DNA of 64,000 nucleotides. Source: Bemisia tabaci (lineage: Eukaryota > Arthropoda > Insecta > Hemiptera > Aleyrodidae). The stretch lies in assembly GCF_918797505.1 (NCBI RefSeq), contig NC_092795.1, positions 5,489,434-5,553,433 of the forward strand. Direction: 5' to 3'. The position numbers and the translations under genes are program-made. This document shows positions 30,749 to 42,869 of this stretch, piece after piece. The notes below the pieces were generated by a model. It worked only from the letters and a program-made list of their open reading frames with translations, ran no database searches and was not told the origin of the DNA. Positions within the stretch are counted from its first letter, which is position 1, and each line of letters opens with the position of its first letter.

Positions 30749-31752
30749 TGCTTGAGAGCGGGCGCACAGCTAGCGCAATTGAGACTTCGATAGCGAAATT
30801 GGCCTCTCGTGGATTAGAGGGTCCTATGTATAGCGGAGTGGTCGGAAGCAGAGACAAAATCGACGACTTTGACCAGGATCCTATGTTTAATTCACGTTCC
30901 CTAACAGCGCACCGAAAAACAAGTTTGTTTTGAAAGCTGATAGATGGATAAAACTAAAACTACCGAAACTTGCAAAATAGGTAAAAAATGTTTTTCAATA
31001 GGTAAAAAATGCAATTTTAGGAAACACTAACTGATTGCAAAATTTTAGGAGACGATTTTGGCATTCTTAGTTTTGAAAAAATTCTTTTAAATGCAAAATA
31101 AATTATTTTTATTGTTAGGTACTTAATGTTAAAAAATTCAGAAATTAGCAAAAATGTTTGTGAAAATCTTTTTTTTACTACGGTCTTGAAGCGTGAAAAA
31201 AATATTGTATCATATTCTTATAAACATTTCAAAAATTATTATAAGAGGATTTTAGATTAGAACTCTTTAATGAGGGGTTCGACATTTTTAATAAAATGAC
31301 CTAAGGAAATTTTAAAAAACGCATGACTGTCACCATGACTTATTTTCCTTAACATTTTGAAGTCGCTTTTGAGATATTTTGGTTTTTCCCTCAATTTAAA
31401 CTAACGTCCCTAAAACATTTTCTTGTTTTCAGATATTATAAATAAGTCATTCCCATCATGCATCGCCGTGCTTTCAGGGTTGCTTAAGAGCTTCCAAAAA
31501 TGTTGTGCCTCTTTTCTCCAAGAACCCAGGCAATTCCTTGAAATCGTCGTCTTTTTGGACAATAGGATGTATAACTGCATTCCAGAGTTACAGCCTTGAA
31601 TCAATCTATCCAAGTTTTTTGGAAAATACTAGCGTAAAATTTCAGTTTAAGGTGCACACAAGTTGGAAATGGCGTGAATAGCGGTATGTCCGGCACCGAG
31701 ATATTACAAATTTTCCACGATTAAAGCGCTCACCCGTAATGTAGTGAACGAG

Positions 31753-31915
31753 CAATGCGTGAGGTATTCCCCCACTCTTGTAGGCGCTAATATGCGCTCC
31801 GCACCGACCAGCGACTGCACTATTTGTTTGGCGCAATGCGTGAAGTATTCCTCCACGCTTGTAGGCGCTAATATGCATTCCCCGCCAACTAGTGCGGCGG
31901 CCGCACTATGTTTGG
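31753..31915 (+). repeat. Direct tandem pair of the family G core module
   Basis: CAATGCGTGAGGTATTCCCC then CTTGTAGGCGCTAATATGC starts at 31753, and a close copy starts at 31834 (period 81 bp). The same module forms inverted pairs in family G elements; here it is in head-to-tail order. Confidence 0.75.
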
Positions 31916-31929
31916 CGAGATTAGAAACA

Positions 31930-34890
31930 ATGATACAGCATTCGATTTAAAGAAACTGCAGAAACGAAGGAGGGATAATAAATTTGAAGAATGGCTGGAT
32001 AAAAGTAATGAAACGGTTCATACAGAGTGCAGACAAAAGTATTAGATCATCATCATTCTGTCAATGCTTATCCGAATCAAACAAATCTGAATTCGATTCA
32101 ATCGTACACTGCACTCTTTTTTCCCTTGCATGTTTTTATCCAATGGTTAAGGTTTTAAAGGAAGCAGTATTGCCTGTAGATAATGAACTTCGTAAAAAGA
32201 AAATGTCCCTTGCCAATTCAACGTCTCACTTTTCTTGAAGTATTGAGACGAATACAGCAAACGATGCGTTCCGAATTGATCAAATACCAGAAGTTAAAAA
32301 ATTATCGTCCTGAGAAAAACCTGTTTAAAGCTTTGGATGCATTATATAAATGGCGCGGCGTTATTGGGATGCCAGATTGCATCACTCTATAGGTATCAAA
32401 ATTGCATGACGATGAATGACCGCAATTTGGCAAAGGACCGAGCATTGCAATGTTGATAGGAATATGCAACTTTATCCTTTGCAATAAAAGTGCTGAAATC
32501 ATGCAAAAATATGAAATTGTCTTCTGCATTGTCTGAGGTATGAATAGTCTTTGTCTCAAATTTACAGGTTTGGGTAAAAGTAGAAATCTGGTGTTGCCAA
32601 ATTGCTGAATTCGCCGTCTGCACTATATCTTAGCAACACTGCAATACTCTGGTACCTTTCGCATGAATGCAATCCAAAAATGATTAGATTTTTTGTGTGT
32701 AAAAAAACAGTGTCTTGAATTACAGCTGAGGATAAGTAAAATTCGAATAGACAAAAAACAGAAGATACATTTTTCTGTGACCAAAAATGACTCATGACTT
32801 CCCTCGACGCGTCAGCACAGTTCTCGCGTTGATAACGCAATTAATACCCTATTCCAGGAGCAACAACCTTCCTTTGTCCATGATGGTCGTCGGGTAGCTG
32901 AACTGTAAAGCCGCGATGAGGGTAGTGCATCACCTCGAAAAGGTTGGGGTGCGCAGGGCGCGAGTTGGGACGACAGGGCGCGCTGCGAACGCTCCTGTTC
33001 ATCTCGGATATATTTCGCGCTACTCCGTCTTCAGTAGCAGGCTGACGGACTGCCCCATCTACCTACTCATTTTCCCGCGAGATCCAGTCGCGCGCGAAAA
33101 ATCGCGCCTCACCGGCCGGTTTGTGATCACGCGGTTCCAGGGATTTCGGGCGATTTTCGGGAAATTTGCAAAAGCATCGCCTCGGATTTTTTATCGATTA
33201 AATAAAAAAATATACAAGGAGAAAAATTAAATATTTAAAACAATAGACGTGCGAGGTAATTTTCTCTTGGGTTATGATGCATTTTTTTTACGAGTTTTTA
33301 AAATTATAGCATAATCATGTTGATTGACTCCTGCCCTGATTAGTTATGTGTTTTTGCGTCATAAAATGAATGATGTCATTTTACCGGGTGATATCGAGGT
33401 GGTAAGTGTTCGTGTCGGAATTCAGGGCCGAATCGAGGTGGTTTAGACTAAAAATTTGCCCAAATTTAGTGAAAGGTATGGGAGGATGGTACTTAACAGT
33501 GGGGGAGAGTGTGGTATCTCCTCGAAATGCTGACAAACGGTTCGGCGGACAATATCCTCGCGAGAAGTAAGTCCTTTTTACCGATACATCATGCTGTTTT
33601 TATGATCTCTCTGGATCTCCAAATTGTTATTTCTAAGAAAACTCTCGATCGACATTATTTTTTAGGCCGAATTCTGTGCTTTTTGCGAATATCGACTAGT
33701 AATACCACTCCAAGCCTACTCCTACTATAAGCTTTTAAATTTTAATCCCTGTTTTTTCAGACTATGCGAGGAATCGTAAATTCCCCTTTTTTAAACAATG
33801 CAAATAATTGTTTGTGATGCTCCCTTATAGAGATCATCTGGGCTGATAATTTTTGCAGCTATTCCACCGATAGGTAGTGACTCTCAGGCGAGTGAGCTTT
33901 CTCTGTGGCTTTCTCTAAAGTTTTGAAATATGACCGGAGAGGCCTTAGCATGAGGGGTTGAGACATCCTGAGGGGGTAAGGCCGTGTAGTGATTAGATAA
34001 TTCGAGGTTTTAGATGTGATAAGGGAATACAAAAAGGCGCGGAAAATTTTATAAAGAGGGTCTCAATAAAATTAGAAACATTTTCGGCCTTGCATGTGGC
34101 TCCGACATCTTGCAATTTGTGTTTTCAAATGCATTAAAGACAAGCTAATCTGATAACGGATCTGACATATCTATGTCCTATTCTCTCGTCAAATGCTGAT
34201 GAACAACTCGTTGAGCTTGATGAAAATTCCTAAAATCAGTTGATAAATAATATATTTGTGTCTACGTTTAAATTAAAATTTACCAACTCAAACCCGCTAA
34301 TTTCTTAAAAAAATAAATAAATAAATAAAATAAAAACACTGAATTCTAATTTTTTAGAACACGCAAAAAGTTTTAATTTTTCAAACATCAGAATCGCTAT
34401 TGTTTCGTTGATATCGAAGATTTTTTTTACATCTATTGTATTTTACATGAAATTTTAATGAGAAATAATCGATTGTACTCTTTGTCTTCCAAGCTTGCTC
34501 TGTAGATCCTTTTTGGGTTTTGTTGAGAGGAGTTTTGTCTAAGTAGTGTAAAGTATAGAGACTCTAATAACGCCTGACGTCCGTATAATGCTCGCTTGAA
34601 GCCATAAGGGTCATTTAACGCTGATATGGAGCAATTTTTCGCGAAAAAGCTATGCAAGTCTGAATTCAAAGAGAGTTGTCACACTAAAAATTGGAATCCG
34701 ATTTTCAGTTTTAAGTCTCCTCGCAATTTTGTCCGTTATTTACTTTAAAAGCACACAAACGACTAAAGTTTTAATTGTGATTTTCTCACTTACACTGTAA
34801 CTTCCGTTAAAAAACTGCGATCACGTTTCGAGTCGTTTTTTAACTGTTCATCATTACCGACTGATTTGCGAATATTTGGACGCATATAGA
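31930..34890. other. No supported gene
   Basis: Short open frames at 31984-32392 show no recognised motif. A GC-richer patch with CGCG-rich words (for example GTCGCGCGCGAAAAATCGCG) lies at about 32930-33180. Otherwise the sequence is AT-rich and featureless to my reading. Confidence 0.5.
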
Positions 34891-34891
34891 T

Positions 34892-35054
34892 CAAAAGTGT
34901 GGCGTGCTTGCGGTATATTGGTTAATCTGCTCCTTAAACCTATGGAAAAGGATCGATGAACAGGGTTTTTGCAACGAACACCTTCATAATCGATTCTTTA
35001 CCACAGCCTCGAATGGGAAAATATCGATAATCGATCATTCACGCCTCGCCACTG
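34892..35054. mobile_element. Family A hAT MITE, imperfect 8-bp target duplication (copy 4)
   Basis: The left end is eroded (CAAAAGTGTGGCGTGC). The right end, CACGCCTCGCCACTG, is intact. Flanks ATATAGAT (34884-34891) and ATTTAGAT (35055-35062) agree at 7 of 8 bases. Confidence 0.8.
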
Positions 35055-35062
35055 ATTTAGAT

Positions 35063-35172
35063 CAAAAGGAACCATATCTATTTGGACATGAGCCCTGGCA
35101 TGCATGAATTCTTATGGATCTCAGGGTTCATGTCAGAACGAATGCAGTTTCTTTTGATTTAAATGCGTCAAT
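35063..35172. mobile_element. Family D-like short foldback
   Basis: ATCAAAAGGAACCATATC and GGACATGAGCCCTGG mirror GTTCATGTCAGAACG and GTTTCTTTTGAT. It abuts the preceding family A copy. Confidence 0.65.
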
Positions 35173-35699
35173 TTTTCGTTCTTTCCTCCTCGGGAATGCT
35201 GGCGTCTCGAGGCGCGCACACTGTCAACTAACGTAAGTAATGTGAAAACATTAAACATTTTATTTACGTGCTTCTTGTGCAAATTCACAGGAGAGAAAAC
35301 TTCAGACGAGCGACGGGTTTAAACGCATAGATGGATAAACTTTAAAAGCAACGTTCTTGCTGACTAATTTCGAGTTCTTCTGCGATAAAGAGCTCTGGTC
35401 CTGTCATTCTATTTTTCTACGGAGCAGTTCAAGTGTTGAGCTGAGTATTTATTTTGAAATTTTTATAGAATGTTTTGTCAAAATAAGAGTTGTGAAAAAA
35501 TGTTGTGTCGATACCACAGTATTTTTTTATTATTTATTTATGTACCACTTTCCCCTCCACACGTTGAGTTTGTATCAAACCGGGCTGCACAATAAACATC
35601 CAAACATTCAAAATATTTAACCAAAAGCAAGCCGAAGTTCGAAGGCAAAAAAAGAAACGCTGGAGGTTTGAGACACTGTAGCCAGTCTAAGAAGCGATT

Positions 35700-36189
35700 C
35701 ACGTGGTGTGGGCGTGCTTTGCGATATATTGCTTGATCTGCCAATTTAATCCATAGGAAAGGATCGATGAGCAGTGTGTCCGCAACGAACACGTTAATAA
35801 TCGATTCTTTACCACGGATTCAAATGGTGGGAAAAGGAGAATTTGCACACAAAAATAGTATTACTTCACCTGAAAGTGCCTAATGAGGTGAGTTCGCAGT
35901 ATTTTTCACAATTTTTCTCTGACATGGAAACACTGGAGAAAAATAGATTTAAAAGTGAGAAAATGTGCCACCTTATGACGTCATCTGGTGGCATTTTCCA
36001 TTTAATCAGTATTTTAGTACATTAGGTTATTTTGTCACATTTCCTCTAATAATTCTTCAATTTAGAAACCAAGGATATCCTCGTACTCAGTTTTCCTAGT
36101 TAAATCATTTTAAAGACGAAATTCACAAAATTTTAGACACCTGCAAATTCTCTAATATCGATAATTGATCATTCACGCTTCGCCCCTGC
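35700..36189. mobile_element. Family A MITE split by a family F insertion (copy 5)
   Basis: The left part (GGGCGTGCTTTGCGATATAT through GATTCAAATGGTGGGAAAA) and right part (AATATCGATAATTGATCATT then CACGCTTCG) together make one family A element. They are separated by the family F element at 35836-36152. Confidence 0.85.
35836..36152. mobile_element. Family F element nested inside a family A MITE
   Basis: Ends GGAGAATTTGCACAC and CTGCAAATTCTCT; interior ATGACGTCATCTGG. Complete copy of 317 bp. Nesting shows this family F insertion is younger than its host. Confidence 0.88.
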
Positions 36190-36372
36190 TCACGACTCAT
36201 TGATACTTAATCCAAATACCGTCCTGAAATTTTGACCAAATATTTTTGAGAGCGTTTGTATCAAAAACTGAAAGCCGACTTTTCTTGCCTTGAATCTAGT
36301 TTTCTTGTTATACTGAAAGATTCCAGTTTCCACCTTTAGACTCTTCTACCTGACTCCATGACGATTTTTCCA

Positions 36373-36581
36373 CACTGAAAAAAATAATATGCTGTTTTAG
36401 CATCAAGGATGTCACAAATGTGCCTGAAGATCCCAAGATGCTGTCTTTATTGCCTCCGCCGTTAACTTTACATCCTGTGAGTGCAAATTCAATTGCGTGG
36501 GCAATCAAGGCAGCGTCTAAGGATCGCCAAACGCTTGTTTGACATCCTAGGTGCTGAAACAGCATACCATTTTTTTCAGTG
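36373..36581. mobile_element. CACTGAAAAAAA-ended inverted-repeat element
   Basis: CACTGAAAAAAATAATATGC then TGTTTTAGCA mirrors TGCTGAAACAGCATACC then ATTTTTTTCAGTG. 209 bp, noncoding. Confidence 0.8.
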
Positions 36582-36601
36582 CAGATACGTGCGCCACACA
36601 A

Positions 36602-36730
36602 AACGTCGCCCTTCTGACGTAAGGGCGTATCTCAATTCCTACATGAGCCCTGTTTTGCATATAAAGTCATGCTATCTAGGATTTACGCGGAAATCGAGAT
36701 ACGGCCTCACGTCAGAAGAGCGACGGAAGA
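36602..36730. mobile_element. 129-bp foldback (TCTGACGT arms)
   Basis: GTCGCCCTTCTGACGTAAGG then GCGTATCTC mirrors GAGATACGGCCTCACGTCAG then AAGAGCGAC. Confidence 0.8.
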
Positions 36731-36787
36731 AGGGAGCAACGAGGAAGGCATGCTCAGGCTTGTAGCCATGTGCGGGTGGACATTACA

Positions 36788-37198
36788 CACTGAAAAAAAA
36801 TTCTCGGCGTTTTTACCAAGGTCCGTTGGTACCTTTACCATCTCACTTTTTTACCAATTATTGGTAATTTTACCTAGACCAAGGTAAGCTTACCTAAAAC
36901 CCGGTATTTTTACTGTTTTTTTTCAGGTAAGAATACCACTTTTATTGGTAATCAATTCCCGGTAACTTTGCCATTTTATCTCGATAATTCTACCACAGTC
37001 GATAAAAAGTATTGGCGTTTTAACCAAGGTCCAGTAAAATTACCGAGAAAGGTCAATAATTTTACCGAGATTTCTTGATAAAATTACCAATTCCATAAAT
37101 GGTAATTTTACCAAGAAAAAATTGCGATCAAATAGAACCCTGAATTCTTGGTAATTTCACCCTTTTCTTGGTAAATACACCGAGATTTTTTTTTCAGT
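36788..37198. mobile_element. CACTGAAAAAAA-ended element rich in GGTAATTTTACC motifs
   Basis: CACTGAAAAAAAATTCTCGG mirrors CCGAGATTTTTTTTTCAGT. Inside, ACCAAGGTCC, TTGGTAATTTTACC and related words recur more than ten times in both orientations, giving a many-armed palindrome over 400 bp. Confidence 0.8.
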
Positions 37199-37454
37199 TC
37201 AAGCGTCAAGGGGATCTCTGCTGTGTAGTTTGGCAACCGCGATGATGAGCTTCGTCCTATAAAGCACGTGACTAATTACAGGGGTGAACCTCCCTATAAT
37301 TTCTTCTTAAACGGCGACTAGGACGATGACTTTAACATTCTGTATGATTTTGGACCCGCAGTGTAGGACAGCGCATTGTGTTCGTGACATTTAACAGGAA
37401 AGGGATGTAGTGACTTGTTAACCTCACCGTGCGTCTCCAGTTTCAGGACCGTAT

Positions 37455-37707
37455 TTGGACTGAGTTAAGCAGAAAGGAACCAACCCACATTTTGGAAAAA
37501 AATTGAATTATGAGTGGTTTTGAACTCAACCACTGCTCTACTATCTATCGCCAAAAATTCGAAGTTTTTGTTGGAGCAAATTTTGCAGAAATTGAACTTT
37601 AAGTTTATCTTTTACATTGAGTCTTATGCCGAAGCCAAACTTTAAACCTCTTTTTCTCGGTTCGATCCCGATGTGGCTTGGTTCCTCTCTGTTTAACTCC
37701 GTCCATT
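37455..37707. mobile_element. Family H element
   Basis: TGGACTGAGTTAAGCAGAAA then GGAACCAACCCACAT mirrors GATGTGGCTTGGTTCCTCTC then TGTTTAACTCCGTCCA. Subterminal arms TCGCCAAAAATTCGAAG are also present. 253 bp. Confidence 0.8.
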
Positions 37708-38088
37708 TACAGTCGCTCCTCAAATAGCTTCTTGCTTACAAAGTGCGGCTTTAAAATGTTTACATAATCTTAAAGGGAATTTTAGGATTTTACTTCAAGC
37801 AACATCATAAAAAGGACGATTTTTTAGAATTTGCGTGAAATTGAGGGGTTCGGCGGACAAGACGCGTAAGTGCAGTTTTTGCTATTTCAATTAGCACGTG
37901 TTTGAAGTTCCGAAATCATATGGACTCTTATGGCGAAAAGAAAGTTCAAACTGACTTTTTGATGCTTAAAAACTGGAGTTTGGGAGCTAATTTTTCACAG
38001 AATATGGATCAAACAAGTTTTACTTGAATTCAACATCTCAACTTTTAAAAAAAAATGAACTTATGCGTCTTGTCCTCCAAGCCCCTCA

Positions 38089-38231
38089 ATTGGACTGCAT
38101 TTTGCAATTTGGAACTATAAATCCTGGCCCGGTTTAAAAACAATGTATGTGCCATTAGTTTCCCTATGTACATAAGTGTTTTTTCAGATGAGCCAGAATT
38201 TATAGTTCCAAATTGCAAAATGCAGTCCAAT
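38089..38231. mobile_element. Family B MITE (well preserved)
   Basis: ATTGGACTGCATTTTGCAAT then TTGGAACTATAA mirrors TTATAGTTCCAAATTGC then AAAATGCAGTCCAAT. TCA flanks both ends, a possible 3-bp target duplication. Confidence 0.85.
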
Positions 38232-38239
38232 TCATCTTG

Positions 38240-39380
38240 AGTTTCAAATACATATAGATCGCCTTACGAGTACAAGAGGTTGTTATGTTTCCCCACTGCA
38301 ACGATACAAAGTATAAAAGAAAAAATTCTTTGATTTTGCCAAATTTTAAGGTAGGCACGGACGTACTTAAGATTTGCATTACTTTCAATATATTTTCTTC
38401 CATATACTTTTCGTATCATATATTTTTTGCGGTATAAAACTATTGTGCTAGCGCGAAACGATCCGTTTAACTCTAAGTTCTGAAGTTAAAACTCAAATTT
38501 AACTTGTATTCCGTTAAATATTGTACGCCTAAAGATGCTATGTTAAAGGTGTCCTTGAGTCTCATTCAATTTAAATAAGCATAATGTGCGGTCTCCCCAA
38601 GGATTGGAGCTGTTTCAGGAAGGACAATAAATACGACTATTATTCACTCTCTTATAACTTACTTTTGCTTAATTACTATATGCTAAAAAAGCATGCAGCA
38701 CCAGCGTGTCAAAAAAAAAAGAAAAAGAAAAAGTCATAACATTAGACTAAGATTGCGAAAGTTTGCAGTGGACAACGTCACTCTGAATTCTGACTATTTA
38801 GACAATAGATTGACATAGTTGCTGACTAAACTTTTCAATATTAAAATATGAATCTATTAGAAAGCGCGGCTTTGATAAATGAGAAGAAGCTAACGCGATA
38901 TAATTTCTTCATTAAAATTCACGTGTTTCGTAAATCACCCCTCCGTCTTCGGTAAACTTTAATTTATTGTCATAGAAATTCATTGAAAAAGTTGAGTTTG
39001 GTGTTGACGAATGACTTTAATCTCGATGAGATGCTCCCGTTATATTAAGTCCTCGGATCATTAATCGTAGTCTATAACAAATAGTTTTCATCGCAATAAT
39101 TAAGACGTCATTATTTTGGATTCCTTTCTGATCCAAATGTTGCGTGAGATTTTGTGCGGCGATGTTTGATTTTGACAAATTTCAGAAAGCATAAATAATT
39201 GTAATAAAGCTCATGAGATCGGTGGTATTTTCTGAATAAAAACAATCAAATATAGATAAAGCATGATTTATATGAGGAGGGATAAATAGAAAGCACATTG
39301 ATTTTTCGCTTTAAAAATTCGGTAGGAACAGCAAAACATCCCTCGAAAGTTATTGAAATAGTGATCTTTGATCCGTGGTT
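38240..39380. other. No gene or recognised element
   Basis: AT-rich sequence with only short frames. Nothing supportable. Confidence 0.5.
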
Positions 39381-39388
39381 TCGACAAG

Positions 39389-39632
39389 TTTTGACGGCGC
39401 CTTATGAACATTCGAGAGTTGCCAAATTTCTTTCGATAAAATGTTTATTTTTGAAGAAAGTTATGGATATTTTCCCTTTAAATTTTCAGAATCTTTAGGT
39501 GAAATTGTGAACAAAATCATCTGAAAAATTGGAATAAAATGTTCGTAAGATTACCAGGAAATAGGCGTTGTATCGAAGGAAACTTTGCCACCTAAAGGTT
39601 CGAACGGCGTTTCTCCTTAACATGGCAGTATA
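39389..39632. mobile_element. Family E element
   Basis: GGCGCCTTATGAACATTCGA then GAGTTGCCAAATTTC at the left; AAACTTTGCCACCTAAAGG, AACGGCGTTTCTCCTTAAC and ATGGCAGTATA at the right. The left terminus is eroded. Confidence 0.7.
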
Positions 39633-40387
39633 GCGTTACTTAATTTAAGGACGGCCTCTTATCAGTAAATTTTGATTTCCCTCTCTACCCGTTAGAGGCC
39701 TTTTGAAGGACTTTTTACTCCATTTTTGTTGATATTTTCATGGAACATTTTAGGGGGTCTTACCAGGCGCCAATTTTCTGTCCACGATACGATTTTTTCT
39801 CCCAACTCCATCGATTTTTTAAATGATTTCAATGTCAAAGGAATACATTTGGAACCGACAAAAATCGTCTATTGTTTTCTTAAAATATTTGCTTGGAACT
39901 ATGGTCTCGCTTAATTTATAAGCGATCAAATCTTGCGGCGATAGGGTTCATAAGTGCTTGGCTTAATCGATCAGTCCGGTTTGTCATGCAATTGTCCCAG
40001 TTCCTGGTGCACACCTAATTGCTGCCACTGTCTTTGCCGGTCGGAATCATCCAGGGATGTTCACATTACGACTCCGACCGGAACTTTTTCATTATATCAC
40101 TCCTCCGTCCAAAAAGTTTAACTGAACTTTGAGACAAGCCTTGTCGTTCATATGACTCCGTGCTCCCTGGAGTTCAATCAAGAATCGAGTAACGTTCCCA
40201 CTCCGAAGGAGCGACGATTAGTCAGCTTAGTTGCAAGATTTTCCGATTTGAACTTCGCTTCTACAGGCTACCAGTGTTGTTGGAGTTCATTGCTCGTTTG
40301 TTCTTAAAAAAATGTCAAGTTCAGCGAACATCGTATTATTAATATTACTATGTCCAAAAGGTAGGAGCACTGAAATATATCGGCACG

Positions 40388-40537
40388 CGGAGTGTGGCCA
40401 AGTGCTAGAAATAATATAACATTTTTTGGAAAACTTACATTTTATTGATAAAATTTGACCATAAAATTAATAAAATACCAATGAAATGTAAGGTTTCCAA
40501 AAAATGTTACATTATTTCTAGCACTTGGTCACACTCC
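40388..40537. mobile_element. 150-bp foldback MITE
   Basis: GGAGTGTGGCCAAGTGCTAG then AAATAATATAAC and TTTTTTGGAAA mirrors TTTCCAAAAAATGTTAC then ATTATTTCTAGCACTTGG and TCACACTCC over about 60 bp, with a short AT loop. Confidence 0.9.
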
Positions 40538-40798
40538 ACATACCAGAAAAAATGTCATCCATAATTATTTATCTCAATGAAGTAAGGGCTCTTAAAATGA
40601 ATTCTCGTAGGGAAGGGGGAATCTGAAGATTTCATTAAAGTGCTGCTTATATGGAGCTTGCTGACAAGAAATGTCTTCCATAGAGTTTGTAGCCCAGTTT
40701 TATATTAGAGCTTTGTGTAAGTTTCACATTTTTAGCGACCAAACATGTTTTTTTCATACTAAGCAGCGTATTGTTTTCGACCGCTTGAGAACTTTATC

Positions 40799-41003
40799 GG
40801 CCTCCTGTGGTATAGTGGTTGTATAGCGCTAGCTCCATGATCGGAAGGTCCAGGGTTCGATTCCCGGCCAGGCGACCCGAGTTTGATGGTCTCAATCAAC
40901 GGTTGCCTGAGACTGGTAGGTTGGACGAAGGGGGGACGGGACTAAAGCGCAGGATTATCCCTTGTATGCTGTTTGAAGTAGAAAAAAAAAAAAAAAAAAC
41001 AAA
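40799..41003 (+). repeat. tRNA-derived SINE with poly(A) tail
   Basis: The head CCTCCTGTGGTATAGTGGTT is an A box, and GGGTTCGATTCCCGGCC is a textbook B box, giving a ~75-bp tRNA-like module. A ~100-bp body (from about 40880) follows, then an A-rich tail at 40981-41010. The order of tRNA head, unrelated body and A tail is that of SINEs. I did not find a clear target duplication. Confidence 0.72.
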
Positions 41004-41106
41004 AAAAAACACAAAACTAAGCAACGGAAAAGGAGAAATTCGATGGCGATTAGATGACCGGAAAACGTTTAGGGACGAAACAAGGGGGAGGCCGAACACT
41101 TATACC

Positions 41107-41219
41107 ACATTTTGTAATGAGAAACCACTACTTCTGACTCCTGTTATAACCATTACACATGTGAGCCATGTCCACATGAGCCAGAAATAGTAGTTTTTCA
41201 TTGTAAAATGGAGTCCAGC
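41107..41219. mobile_element. Family B MITE (short variant)
   Basis: CATTTTGTAATGAGAAACCA then CTACTTCTGACTC mirrors GAGCCAGAAATAGTAG then TTTTTCATTGTAAAATG. It sits just beyond the SINE tail. Confidence 0.65.
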
Positions 41220-41485
41220 AGATAAACAGAGGGAGTAACAAGAGGGCACAGACAAGAAGGAGGAGAGGTTTGAAGTGTGAACTTTGATCGCTGTTGCATT
41301 GAGACAAGCTTTGAATTTGAGCTAAAACTTTCCCCGAATGTTTGCATCACCCTGAGGTTCCATTTTAGCCATATTTTGACGATGATATTCCCAGGTTCAG
41401 GATTAGGGTCTGATGAGAGCCTTTTAAGGGAGCAGGCTCTATATAATATATTCCGTAATTGGTGTAATGACAGCCATTCTGCTGT

Positions 41486-41732
41486 GCCAAGGACAAACGC
41501 CGTATGAACATCCGAATGTTGCTAAATTGCCTCTCAGAAAATATTTTTTTTTTGCAAAACTTCATGAATTTTTCACCTTGAAATTCTTAGACACTTTGGA
41601 CCAACTTACGAGCTGAAAGTCTATGCAAAATCGGAAGAAAAATATGTACAACTTTTCCCAAAATTTCGTGATTTGACAACGGAAATTTGGCGACGTCTGA
41701 AGGCTCATACGGCGTTCTTTCTTAGCACGGCA
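41486..41732. mobile_element. Family E element
   Basis: GCCAAGGACAAACGCCGTAT then GAACATCCGAATGTTGC mirrors GGCGACGTCTGAAGGCTCAT then ACGGCGTTCTTTCTTAGC and ACGGCAGCAT. Confidence 0.72.
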
Positions 41733-42589
41733 GCATTACAAAAAATAGTTTCCTTCTCTTTATTTTGGATTTCACCATCTGCGTTTTAACGAACTAAGGA
41801 TTTTGTCTTTATCATCAACTTGATTTCCACCGGAGCCACACTCAATAAATTAGAGGTTTCGTTTCTTTCTCTTCCCTTAGTAGTGGAGATAATTAATTTT
41901 ATAGTGTCCGTATAATGTAGTTTGAAAAATGTTTGGTTTCCAGTTCATCTCATAAAACACCGTTTCGTGAACTTGGACTTGAAACAACAAGTTTTTATTA
42001 ACTTTGCAGGGTTATTTCGGATGCAGCACCATACTGTTGGTGGGAAAGTTTCCCCTGTAAATAAATGTCGTTAAGAAAAGTCCATTCTCCGTTGAGAGGT
42101 CAGGAAGATAAAAAGAGGGAGTTTTGTTATTTCCTCCTTTTGAACAAGTTGACCATCCGACCAGAAAAAATGAGAAGTTTCTTCCACCTCTTTAGTATAT
42201 AGTGTGTTCACGTAATCGTATAGATAAGCTCCGAGGCCTCCTAAATTTGCATATCTGGTAACGCTTAGATCCAGCGTTTTACCGAGCCGATTTTCTTGAT
42301 TTTTCCGGTTATCGACAGGCAATTGTCTCTAGATGAGCCCGCTTTATTCAGATTTTGAAAATATGACCCAAGTTTTTTTTTTAAATTACGCGGTGAAGTT
42401 GCGAATTCTCCCATTTAAACAATGTAAATTTTGATTTTTTGTCATAGTTCGTTTGAGCGTTCTACTGGACCGATTTCCATAATTTTTGCGGTTATCGACA
42501 GGTGATAACGCGTAAAAGTAGCTTCATTTGCATGCTTTAATAAATATTTATAAAAAATATGTAGATGAAAACAGGGAAACTAGTTGGGT

Positions 42590-42866
42590 TTAATGTAATG
42601 TTTCATCATTTAAAATGACAATAATTCCAACAAATTTTCCAAAAACTTCAAAATCAAATAAGTTGAAAACCGCTGACGCCGCAAGTTTGAATAATCGCAT
42701 CAAAATCAGTGCGGCCGACGCGGAGCTGGCGCGCACGGCACGTAACGCATAGTAGCGCCTTACAAGACCGCAGGATACTTCATGCATTGCGCGCACAGCA
42801 CAGTGCGCGCCTTACATATCTGCAGAATACTTCATGCATTGCGCGTATACTACGGTGCGCGCTCAA
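42590..42866 (+). repeat. Family G-related remnant with direct tandem modules
   Basis: The left part (AACCGCTGACGCCGCAAGTT) matches the outer part of family G. Then GGATACTTCATGCATTGCGC-type modules occur in direct order with period ~52 bp (starts 42760 and 42812), where intact family G has one inverted pair. Confidence 0.65.
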
Positions 42867-42869
42867 ATC

